From the NCBI RefSeq assembly GCF_001652265.1, contig NZ_LWBS01000449.1, positions 1 to 22,142 on the forward strand: a stretch of 22,142 bases of DNA, written 5' to 3'. The notes under the pieces are model-generated. The model was not told the origin of the DNA. It searched no databases and saw nothing but the letters and a program-made list of their open reading frames with translations. The translations under genes and the position numbers were made by a program. This stretch comes from Rhizobium leguminosarum (GTDB taxonomy: Bacteria; Pseudomonadota; Alphaproteobacteria; Rhizobiales; Rhizobiaceae). Below are positions 13,664-19,866 of this stretch, in pieces; the first letter of the stretch is position 1, and every line of letters begins with the position of its first letter.

Positions 13664-14727
13664 TCGACCCTGGTATCGCGCAAGTCGCGGATTGAGCCGG
13701 CCTTCTCGCGGTCCAGGAGTTTCGACAGGCCACGGACGATATCGCCGGCAAGACCGGGGCCTTCATAGACCATGCAGGAATAGAGCTGGACGAGATCGGC
13801 ACCCGCCCTGATCTTCTCCAGCGCGGTTTCGGCCGAGGAGACGCCGCCGACGCCGATGATCGGCAGATCGGGGCCGACGCGCTTGCGCATCCTGGCGAGC
13901 ACTGCCGTCGACTTTTCGAACAGCGGCACGCCGGAGAGACCGCCCGCCTCCTTCGCCTGGCGCTGATCCTTAAGGCCATCGCGCGACAGCGTGGTGTTGG
14001 AGACGATCAGGCCATCCAGCGCATGCGAGAGCGCTTCCGCGGCGATATCGTCCATGCCTTCCTCGGTCAGATCAGGGGCGATCTTCAAAAAGACCGGGAT
14101 CTTCCGGCCGGATGCCGCTGCCATCTCGTCGCGCGCCGCAAGCACGGTTGATAATAGCACCGCAAGGCTTTCGCGCCCCTGCAGGTCGCGTAGGCCAGGC
14201 GTGTTCGGCGAGGAGATGTTGGCGGTGAAATAGCGCGCGACGGAGTAAAAACGGCGGATGCCGGCGACATAGTCGGCGATGCGGTCCTCGCTATCCTTGT
14301 TGGCGCCGATATTGACGCCGATCATGCCACCGCCCCGTAGCGCGGCGAGGCGCCCGAAGGCGGCATCATGGCCTTCATTGTTGAAGCCGAGACGGTTGAT
14401 GACGCCTTCATCCTCCACCAGGCGGAAGATGCGCGGCCGCGGATTGCCTGATTGCGGCTTCGGCGTCACCGTGCCGATCTCGGTAAAGCCGAAGCCGAGC
14501 TTCAGCAGCGCTTCCGGCACTTCGGCATTCTTGTCGTAGCCGGCGGCCATGCCGAGCGGATTTTCGAAGGTAAGGCCGGCAACGGTCTGGCGCAGGCGCG
14601 GATCGGGCGTCAGCTGGCAGGCGGGCACGAGGCCGGATTTCAAGGCGGCGATCGACATGCCGTGCGCCGTTTCCGGATCGAACAGGAAGAGACCCTTGCG
14701 GGCGAGACGCTTGAAGGGATCGATCAT
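13639..14727 (-). CDS. pyrD: class 2 (quinone-dependent) dihydroorotate dehydrogenase
   Basis: 362-residue enzyme that oxidises dihydroorotate to orotate in pyrimidine synthesis, passing electrons through FMN to membrane quinone. Length and the N-terminal helical extension (about 1-45) that binds the membrane mark class 2. Motifs: NPLGMAAGYDKNAEVPEAL (about 56-74), the IGTVTPKPQSGNPRPRIFRL block (84-103), NISSPNTPGLRDLQ with the catalytic serine at about S173, FLKIAPDL, IVSNTTL and the FMN phosphate loop GVGGVSS (about 297). The start codon overlaps the DUF952 stop (ATGA), so it is the second gene of that operon. Its 3' end overlaps the convergent MATE gene by 25 bases. Confidence 0.97.
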   Translation of the reverse strand: MIDPFKRLARKGLFLFDPETAHGMSIAALKSGLVPACQLTPDPRLRQTVAGLTFENPLGMAAGYDKNAEVPEALLKLGFGFTEIGTVTPKPQSGNPRPRIFRLVEDEGVINRLGFNNEGHDAAFGRLAALRGGGMIGVNIGANKDSEDRIADYVAGIRRFYSVARYFTANISSPNTPGLRDLQGRESLAVLLSTVLAARDEMAAASGRKIPVFLKIAPDLTEEGMDDIAAEALSHALDGLIVSNTTLSRDGLKDQRQAKEAGGLSGVPLFEKSTAVLARMRKRVGPDLPIIGVGGVSSAETALEKIRAGADLVQLYSCMVYEGPGLAGDIVRGLSKLLDREKAGSIRDLRDTRVDYWAARKV

Positions 14728-15077
14728 GGCTGCAGCTCCGGAAAGACATGGGCGCCGGCTTCGTCGAGCGGCAACGGCGCCTCCCAGAGCACGGCGGCCA
14801 GCGGCAGATCGGCGTAGAGATGCGGGAAGAGATCGCCGCCGCGCGAGGGCTCGAACACCAGCTTGTCACCGAGGCCGCTGCCATCGACGGCAATCAGCAG
14901 CAGGCCGGACTGGCCGGCAAAATGCAAGGCAGCGGTCTGCTTCACCTGGTCCGCGGTCGAGAAATGGATGAAGCCGTCCTTGAGATCGATGCCGGCGCCA
15001 TGAAAAGTGCCGGTTTGTCTGGCTTGCTGCCAGAGCGTTTCCGTCACGATCTTGTAAAGGGTCGGTGTCAGGGTCAT
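14724..15077 (-). CDS. DUF952 family protein
   Basis: 117-residue cytoplasmic protein of DUF952, a compact alpha/beta family of unknown function. Family hallmarks seen are LYKIVTETLWQQARQTG (about 7-23), DLKDGFIHFSTADQV (about 31-45), LLLIAVD (about 60-66) and FPHLYADLPLAAVL near the C-terminus, with conserved histidines in the IHFST and PHLY segments. Of two adjacent in-frame ATGs (15080 and 15077) I prefer 15077, five bases from GAGG; the other is only two bases from it. A longer open frame to 15212 has no support. It overlaps pyrD by ATGA, a common arrangement in rhizobia, but a role in pyrimidine metabolism is not shown. Confidence 0.9.
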   Translation of the reverse strand: MTLTPTLYKIVTETLWQQARQTGTFHGAGIDLKDGFIHFSTADQVKQTAALHFAGQSGLLLIAVDGSGLGDKLVFEPSRGGDLFPHLYADLPLAAVLWEAPLPLDEAGAHVFPELQP

Positions 15078-15181
15078 CATGGCCTCACGATAGGCTGTTC
15101 CTTGGTCACGAGGGCTTTGCCGGAAAGAGGCGGCGATGTCCACGCCCCGGCGCGAAAAACGGGATCGCTGGAACAGAATTA

Positions 15182-15229
15182 GAGCATGATGTCGTCCGAA
15201 AACCGCGCACATTTTTCGGCATCATGCTC
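15182..15229. repeat. rhizobial-type palindrome between divergent genes
   Basis: Perfect 10-bp arms GAGCATGATG (15182-15191) and CATCATGCTC (15220-15229) with inner arms CCGAAAA and TTTTCGG form a 48-base hairpin between the divergent DUF952 and periplasmic-protein genes. It resembles a frequent rhizobial intergenic palindrome, from memory. Confidence 0.75.
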
Positions 15230-15252
15230 CAGAAAATCCGGAGGATGAGACG

Positions 15253-15651
15253 ATGAAGGTTTTGGTTCTGACGCTTGGCGTTTTTCTGATGCCGTTGGCG
15301 GCCGCGGCAGCCGAAGCGGATGCGAGCCGCTTCCAGTTGGAGAAGAGCGGCGACCATTTCGTCCGGCTCGACCGGCAGACCGGGGCAATGTCGATCTGCC
15401 AGGACAAGGAGGGCGCCCTCGTCTGCCGGATGGCAGCCGACGAGCGGGCGGCCTACGAGGACGAACTCGACCGGCTGGCAAAGCGGGTGACGGCGCTCGA
15501 ACAGGGCGGTGTCATCCAGCGCGCGTTGCCGAGCGATGCCGAGGTCGACCGGTCGATCAGCATCATGGAGCGGATGATGAAGAGTTTCATGGGGATGGTG
15601 AAGGAGTTCCAGGCCGAGGAAAACACCAATCCCCTTCCGCAGAAGACCTGA
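15253..15651 (+). CDS. conserved hypothetical periplasmic protein
   Basis: 132-residue protein with a Sec signal peptide (MKVLVLTLGVFLMPLAAAAA, cleavage near residue 20). The mature N-terminal part (FQLEKSGDHFVRLDRQTGAM, then SICQDKEGALVCRMAADER) has two cysteines about ten residues apart that could form a disulfide. It is followed by a probable coiled coil (YEDELDRLAKRVTALEQ) and a methionine-rich helix (SIMERMMKSFMGMVKEF). GGAGG lies eight bases before the ATG. I recognise it only as a rhizobial conserved hypothetical. A good -10 element for the next gene overlaps its stop. Confidence 0.83.
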   Translation: MKVLVLTLGVFLMPLAAAAAEADASRFQLEKSGDHFVRLDRQTGAMSICQDKEGALVCRMAADERAAYEDELDRLAKRVTALEQGGVIQRALPSDAEVDRSISIMERMMKSFMGMVKEFQAEENTNPLPQKT

Positions 15652-15656
15652 TCTGA

Positions 15657-15662
15657 TATAAT
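15657..15662 (+). promoter_or_regulatory. -10 element before the response regulator
   Basis: A perfect TATAAT lies six bases past the upstream stop. The -35 at 16-18 bases (TTCCGC region) is poor, so an activator or weak promoter is likely. Confidence 0.4.
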
Positions 15663-15676
15663 CAATGAGCAAGCCG

Positions 15677-15707
15677 GCATGCAACGCGGAGGGATGGCGT
15701 CGCATGC
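15677..15707. promoter_or_regulatory. inverted repeat in the response regulator leader
   Basis: GCATGCAACGC (15677-15687) and GCGTCGCATGC (15697-15707) are inverted repeats with one mismatch around a nine-base spacer. It lies just after the candidate -10, so it could be an operator or leader hairpin. Confidence 0.45.
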
Positions 15708-15741
15708 AAGGCATAATCGGGCTCTTGGGAGGGAGTTTTCG

Positions 15742-16389
15742 ATGCAGGAACACACCATCATCATTGCGGACGATCACCCGCTTTTCCGTGACGCGCTGCG
15801 CCAGGCGGTGATCGGCATGGAAGGCCGGCAATCGATCGTCGAGGCCGGCGATTTTGCCGCCGCGCGCCGGGCCGCCAGCGCCCATGCGGATGCCGACCTG
15901 ATGCTGCTCGATCTCGCCATGCCCGGGGTCAGCGGCTTTTCCGGCCTGATGGCGCTGCGCTCCGAATTCGCCAGCCTGCCGATCGTCATCGTCTCGGCAA
16001 CCGACGACGCGACGACCATCCGCCGGGCGCTGGAACTCGGTGCTTCCGGCTTCATTTCGAAATCCTCCGGCATCGACGACATTCGCCGCAGCATCCAGAC
16101 GGTGCTTGCCGGCGATATCGCCACGCCGGAGAGCTATCGCGACGGCCAGGAGCAGGATCCCGATGTCGCCGATCTGATCCACCGCCTGCATACGCTGACG
16201 CCACAGCAGAGCCGGGTGCTGACCATGCTCGGCGAGGGGCTGCTGAACAAGCAGATCGCCTACGAACTCGGCGTCTCCGAGGCGACGATCAAGGCGCATG
16301 TCTCGGCGATCCTGTTGAAACTCGATGTCGACAGCCGGACGCAGGCGGTGATCCAGCTCGGCAAGATCAACATGGCGATGGTCGCCTGA
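15742..16389 (+). CDS. NarL/FixJ family response regulator
   Basis: 215-residue two-component regulator. The receiver domain (about 3-120) has the acidic pair D10-D11, phosphorylated aspartate D57 in MLLDLAMPG, switch serine S85 in VIVSAT and lysine K107 in FISKSSG. A short linker leads to a LuxR-type helix-turn-helix (about 152-197: LTPQQSRVL, GLLNKQIAYELGVSEATIKAHV). It should bind DNA when phosphorylated. The start ATG 15742 has GGGAGGGAG just upstream; an open frame extends to 15679 but runs through the inverted repeat. No histidine kinase is in the window, so it is an orphan here. The following gene is a separate unit with its own promoter. Confidence 0.95.
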   Translation: MQEHTIIIADDHPLFRDALRQAVIGMEGRQSIVEAGDFAAARRAASAHADADLMLLDLAMPGVSGFSGLMALRSEFASLPIVIVSATDDATTIRRALELGASGFISKSSGIDDIRRSIQTVLAGDIATPESYRDGQEQDPDVADLIHRLHTLTPQQSRVLTMLGEGLLNKQIAYELGVSEATIKAHVSAILLKLDVDSRTQAVIQLGKINMAMVA

Positions 16390-16433
16390 GCGACGCATTC
16401 CCTTTGGCAACAGGATTTTATTCCTCTTCTGTC

Positions 16434-16462
16434 TTTACTCAGGCGGCGCGGTCGGTTAATAT
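16434..16462 (+). promoter_or_regulatory. promoter of the S24 repressor gene
   Basis: TTTACT (16434-16439), a 17-base spacer and TAATAT (16457-16462), each four of six to consensus, lie about 50 bases before the ATG at 16511. Confidence 0.45.
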
Positions 16463-16505
16463 TCCGCCGGGTTGGAGCGCGGCGTTGAACGAGCCGCGAC
16501 GGAAT
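16461..16505. promoter_or_regulatory. interrupted dyad at the S24 repressor start site
   Basis: ATTCCG (16461-16466) pairs with CGGAAT (16500-16505) and CGCGGC (16478-16483) with GCCGCG (16493-16498). It begins inside the -10 element and ends six bases before the start codon, so it could be an autoregulatory operator or a leader hairpin. No clear ribosome binding site is left outside it. Confidence 0.45.
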
Positions 16506-16510
16506 CGCGC

Positions 16511-17173
16511 ATGCTGTCACACGACCAGATCTGGGAAGCGCTCGACAGGCTTGCCGAACGGCACGAGCTGACGCCATCCGGACTTGCGCGCCGCGCCGGC
16601 CTCGACCCGACCTCCTTCAACAAATCGAAACGGCTTTCCGCCGACGGGCGGCTGCGCTGGCCCTCGACGGAATCGATCGCCAAGGTGCTCGACGCAACGG
16701 GGGCGAGCATGGAGCAGTTTCTGGCCTTCATGCGGCCGGATGCCGGTCTGGGACAGTCGGAAGGCGCATTTCCCCGGCGAGGCGGCTCCATTCCGCTGCT
16801 CGGCTTCGCCCAGGCGGGCGCCGGCGGCTTCTTCGACGATGGCGGTTTTCCAGCCGGCCAGGGCTGGGACGTGGTGGAATTTCCGGCAGCCCCGGCACGG
16901 AAGGCCGGCGTCTATGCGCTGGAGGTGCAGGGCGAAAGCATGATGCCGCTCTACCGCGACGGCGACGTGCTGATCGTCGAGCCGGGGGCACAGGTGCGCC
17001 GCAACGACCGCGTCGTCGTGCGCACAAACGAGGGCGAGGTGATGGCCAAGGTGCTGCTGCGCCAGAGCCCTCGGTCGATCGAGCTGATGTCGCTCAATCC
17101 CGAACATCCCAACCGCACCTTCGAGCTTTCCGACGTCGACTGGATCGCCCGCATCATCTGGGCCAGTCAATAG
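16511..17173 (+). CDS. S24/LexA-like repressor with HTH domain
   Basis: 220-residue transcription factor. The N-terminal helix-turn-helix (about 5-70, including LTPSGLARRAGLDPTSFNKS) is joined to a C-terminal S24 serine-peptidase domain with catalytic serine S143 (VQGESMMPLYRDGD) and lysine K180 (EGEVMAKVL). A possible Ala-Gly self-cleavage site is in GFAQAGAGG (about 99-106). Such proteins inactivate themselves when RecA filaments form. No phage gene is nearby, so this is a chromosomal regulator. The start ATG 16511 fits the helix-turn-helix; an open frame to 16472 crosses the dyad. It leads into the nuclease-like gene after 11 bases, its likely operon partner. Confidence 0.93.
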   Translation: MLSHDQIWEALDRLAERHELTPSGLARRAGLDPTSFNKSKRLSADGRLRWPSTESIAKVLDATGASMEQFLAFMRPDAGLGQSEGAFPRRGGSIPLLGFAQAGAGGFFDDGGFPAGQGWDVVEFPAAPARKAGVYALEVQGESMMPLYRDGDVLIVEPGAQVRRNDRVVVRTNEGEVMAKVLLRQSPRSIELMSLNPEHPNRTFELSDVDWIARIIWASQ

Positions 17174-17184
17174 GAAGATATTCC

Positions 17185-17895
17185 ATGCGCCCTGCCGCCT
17201 TCATCACAGGTATCACGGGGATGGCGGTGGTGGTCGGCCTGCTGATGGCGGGCGAAGCAAGGCTTGGCGGCGGCACCGCCGGCGAAGAGACCGCGTCCGC
17301 AGAGGAGACGGCGACCGCACCGGCGGATGCGGCCCCCGAAGCCGGCGAACCTGCGGCGATGTCGGATGACCGTGCCGAAATGATTGCTCGCTCAGTAGAA
17401 CCGGCCGCCCCACCCGCTTCGAGACCAAGCGAAAGCGCGGCAGCCAAACCCGCCGATGTCACTCAGCAAGCGCAGACCGCCACCCAGCAAGCAGCGAGTC
17501 CTGCCGCGAAAAAGGCGATGGAGCTGGCGCGGCCGGCGGTCGACAATGCGGGCATGCTTTCCTTTGGCGAGCGCAGGCTTCAGCTTGCCGGCATCGTGCC
17601 GACGCCGGTCGAGAGGATATGCGGGCCGGCGGGCCGGCAATGGCCCTGCGGCATGATGGCGAAGACGGCGCTGCGCCTGCTGTTGCGCAACCGCAGCGTC
17701 ACCTGCGATCTCGAGACGGTGGAATGGAAGGAAACAGTCACGACTGGCTGCCGGCTCGGCACAGAGGATCTCGGCTCATGGCTCGCCGAAAACGGCTGGG
17801 CGGAAGCAGCAGTGGGTTCGCCGCTTACATCCGTCGCCGAAAAGGCCAGGCAGGCAGGAAAAGGCCTTTACGGCGACGATCCACGCCGCAAATAA
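17185..17895 (+). CDS. thermonuclease-fold (SNase-like) secreted protein, possibly inactive
   Basis: 236-residue protein: an N-terminal hydrophobic helix (about 5-22), a long low-complexity Ala/Glu/Pro region (about 30-118), then a C-terminal domain that looks like a staphylococcal-nuclease fold (RLQLAGIVPTPVERICG, 131-147; then AKTALRLLLRNRSVTCDLE and LGSWLAENGWAEA, and KARQAGKGLYGDD near the end). The usual R-x-x-G-x-D-x-P-E signature of active members is replaced by Q-x-A-G-I-V-P-T-P, and the second arginine region is G-C-R. Four cysteines (146, 155, 174, 189) could form disulfides in the periplasm. I think it is a degenerate nuclease or a binding domain. ATG 17185 has GGAAG seven bases before; the 11-base gap from the repressor gene suggests an operon. 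Confidence 0.78.
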   Translation: MRPAAFITGITGMAVVVGLLMAGEARLGGGTAGEETASAEETATAPADAAPEAGEPAAMSDDRAEMIARSVEPAAPPASRPSESAAAKPADVTQQAQTATQQAASPAAKKAMELARPAVDNAGMLSFGERRLQLAGIVPTPVERICGPAGRQWPCGMMAKTALRLLLRNRSVTCDLETVEWKETVTTGCRLGTEDLGSWLAENGWAEAAVGSPLTSVAEKARQAGKGLYGDDPRRK

Positions 17896-17923
17896 ACCGG
17901 CAGCCTTGGCAAGCGTTCGAACA

Positions 17924-17936
17924 GCCCGGATCGGGC
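17924..17936 (+). terminator. small stem-loop after the nuclease-like gene
   Basis: GCCCG-GAT-CGGGC forms a five-base-pair stem 29 bases after the stop. There is no T-run; it is a weak candidate. Confidence 0.25.
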
Positions 17937-17943
17937 CGATCCC

Positions 17944-17972
17944 TTGTAATGGCTGTCGCCAGTTCCTAATCT
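17944..17972 (+). promoter_or_regulatory. candidate promoter of the TerB-like gene
   Basis: TTGTAA (17944-17949), 17 bases and TAATCT (17967-17972) lie 26 bases before the ATG at 17998. The -10 is weak. Confidence 0.35.
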
Positions 17973-17997
17973 GGGCTGATCGAAAAAGGAATCAGAG

Positions 17998-18411
17998 ATG
18001 AACAAGCCGCTTTCTGCTCATGACGCGCTGATTTACGTGATGGTGATGGCATCCGCCGTCGACAGCACGATGAACGACAGGGAGCTGGAGAGGATCGGCC
18101 AACTGATCGGATTCCTGCCTGTTTTCCGGGATTTCGATGACGACAAGCTGATTGCGGTGGCGCGCGACTGCGCCTCGCTGCTCGCCGGGCCGGAAGGTCT
18201 CGACGTCGTGCTCGAAACCGTGCGCGACACCCTGCCCGCGAAACTCTACGACACGGCCTATGCGCTGGCCGTCGAGGTGGCATCCGCCGATCTCTCGGTC
18301 AAGGCGGAGGAGTTGCGGCTGCTCAGTCTGCTGCGTGACCGGCTCGGCCTCGACAAGCTCACCTGCGCGGCGATCGAACGCAGTGCGATTGCCCGCTTCC
18401 GCAAGGGCTGA
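17998..18411 (+). CDS. TerB-like family protein
   Basis: 137-residue all-helical cytoplasmic protein matching the TerB / tellurite-resistance-like fold: an opening helix (ALIYVMVMASAVDSTMNDRE) with the acidic patch DSTMNDRELERI (about 22-33), a middle DDDKLIAVARDCASLL helix and a closing ADLSVKAEELRLLSLLRDRLGL repeat of the same plan. TerB proteins bind metal ions in stress responses; stand-alone members have no known role, and no other ter gene is near. AAAGGA lies nine bases before ATG 17998. It has its own promoter candidate and is convergent with the binding-protein gene 24 bases on. Confidence 0.88.
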   Translation: MNKPLSAHDALIYVMVMASAVDSTMNDRELERIGQLIGFLPVFRDFDDDKLIAVARDCASLLAGPEGLDVVLETVRDTLPAKLYDTAYALAVEVASADLSVKAEELRLLSLLRDRLGLDKLTCAAIERSAIARFRKG

Positions 18412-18435
18412 ACGCGAGCAATTTGGACTGCGGCT

Positions 18436-19311
18436 TCAATAGAGCCCGTAGGGGAAATAACGCAGATAGATTTCCTGGAGGCGGCCGTTGCGCGACAGTG
18501 TGGCGAGCGCGTGATCGATGGCGGATGTCAGCACGCTGTCCTTCTGCCGCAGCATGATCGTCATGCCCTCGCCGAGGAAATGCTCGGAGAGATAAGGGCC
18601 GTCGAACAGCGCACAGCATTTGACTGACGCCGGCGAGGAGACCCAGAAGGAAAGCTGCAGCGCATCGGCAAAGGCGGCATCGACCTTGCGGTCCCTGAGC
18701 GCCGCAAGCAGGGCGTCCTTTGTGTCAAACGGCTCGGCCTTGAGCGTGGGGAAAAAGGCTGCCAGCATCGCTTCATGCACCGTCCCCCTGACCACGCCGA
18801 CCGGATGGCTGGAAAGCGCGGCAGCGGTCTTTCCGTCGAGCGGCACCGCGAGATTGCGCACGAAACGCGCCGGCAGCATCAGATAGGGTCTGGAGAAGAC
18901 GAATTGCCGGCGCAGTTCCGGGGTCACGGCAAGACCGGCGATGACGGCATCGCCCTGCGAGGCGGCGAGTGCATCCCTGAGGTCGGCGAAGGGGATCGCC
19001 TGGATCTGGCACTTGTCGGATATTTCCAGCTCGCTGCAGATTTCGCGGGCGAGGTCGACATTGAAGCCGGAGAGCTTGCCGTTCTGATCGGTGAAATTGA
19101 AGGGCGGGAAATCGACCGACGTCAGGAAGCGCAAGCGCACCAGCGAGGAGAGATCGGGCCTGGCAAGACGTTCACGCGCATCGAAGAGCAGCGGCAGTGA
19201 GGGGGATGCCTGCTGAGCGGATGCGGCAAAACTTGAGAAAAGCGTCCCCAGCAACAGCCCGAACGCGAATAAACCCTTCAGAGTCAGGGATGCCAGCTTG
19301 GATTGCATCAT
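18436..19311 (-). CDS. transporter substrate-binding protein (SBP_bac_3 type)
   Basis: 291-residue periplasmic binding protein. A Sec signal peptide occupies about 1-33 (hydrophobic LFAFGLLLGTLFSSFAASAQ). The mature part follows the family-3 plan: RFLTSVDFPPFNFTDQNGKL, SGFNVDLAREICSELE, DAVIAGLAVTPELRRQFVFSRPY, PVGVVRGTV, ALLAALRDRKVDAAFADAL and the closing ATLSRNGRLQEIYLRYF. These proteins capture amino acids or similar solutes for an ABC transporter or act as sensors. No permease or ATPase gene is adjacent, so its partner is elsewhere. The start is one of two adjacent ATGs (19311 or 19308); the ribosome binding site is weak. Two adjacent cysteines (VKCCALF) near the C-terminus are unusual. 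Confidence 0.92.
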   Translation of the reverse strand: MMQSKLASLTLKGLFAFGLLLGTLFSSFAASAQQASPSLPLLFDARERLARPDLSSLVRLRFLTSVDFPPFNFTDQNGKLSGFNVDLAREICSELEISDKCQIQAIPFADLRDALAASQGDAVIAGLAVTPELRRQFVFSRPYLMLPARFVRNLAVPLDGKTAAALSSHPVGVVRGTVHEAMLAAFFPTLKAEPFDTKDALLAALRDRKVDAAFADALQLSFWVSSPASVKCCALFDGPYLSEHFLGEGMTIMLRQKDSVLTSAIDHALATLSRNGRLQEIYLRYFPYGLY

Positions 19312-19866
19312 CTTGATCTTGGTCTCTAGGTTAAGCGTGAAGCGTTGCGGGGTCGGCGAGATGTATCAGAGTCATGCGTGGCGGGGAATATGCACGGGAG
19401 TGAGGGGAGCGGATGACGGTCACGAACTCATCGGCCGCGTAGCAGCGCGCCACCCTCTGACGTCCCTCATCCTGAGGCGCGGAGGCCAAAGGCCGGAGCC
19501 TCGAAGGACACGCCGCAACGCTGCTCCTTGCATAGATCCGACGCCAGAATGCCCGCCTCGTCGTTCGAGGCCCCTGCGGGGCGCCTCAGGATGAGGCTCT
19601 CTTGAAGGCCGGCCATGGCAACGCACCCTGGACGACAAGTCAGCCCCTAAAAATCACAGTCATCCGCCGCTCTCTGTTAGCGCGGAATTAAAGAATATCG
19701 CCTTTATTTGTTGCGACGACATCGGACCCCACCAGCCGATCGCATGATGCAAGCGTCAGCCCAAACGTAATCCCCAAACCGCGATATTGAAGCAGCGTTT
19801 TCTGCAACAATTGATTTCAAAAGCACCGGGCGCGTGAGCACGCCCCGTCAATCGGGTGACATTTCC
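19312..19866. other. gene-free divergent region with repeat
   Basis: This 555-base gap separates two divergent genes. It holds a long nested palindrome (19465-19596) and an AT-richer segment (about 19680-19830) that should carry the chemoreceptor promoter. TTGAAG at about 19785 with a poor -10 17 bases on is the best pair I could find. No open frame here is convincing. Confidence 0.6.
19465..19596. repeat. RIME-like nested palindromic element
   Basis: Perfect 16-bp outer arms CCTCATCCTGAGGCGC (19465-19480) and GCGCCTCAGGATGAGG (19581-19596) enclose inner arms GCCTCGAA (19498-19505) and TTCGAGGC (19564-19571). The layout and the CTCATCCTGAGG core match the abundant mosaic intergenic elements of rhizobia (RIME-type). 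It has no coding capacity. Confidence 0.85.

Noticed and set aside
15106..16410. Minus-strand frame of 434 codons
   Set aside because: It lies antisense to the periplasmic-protein and response-regulator genes, both strongly supported; its His/Arg/Asp-rich product is a shadow.
16511..17173. Prophage repressor marking a phage remnant
   Set aside because: No integrase, structural gene, tRNA junction or attachment repeat is near it; neighbours are ordinary chromosomal genes.
17998..18411. Tellurite resistance operon
   Set aside because: Only one TerB-like gene is present, without terC, terD or other ter genes.
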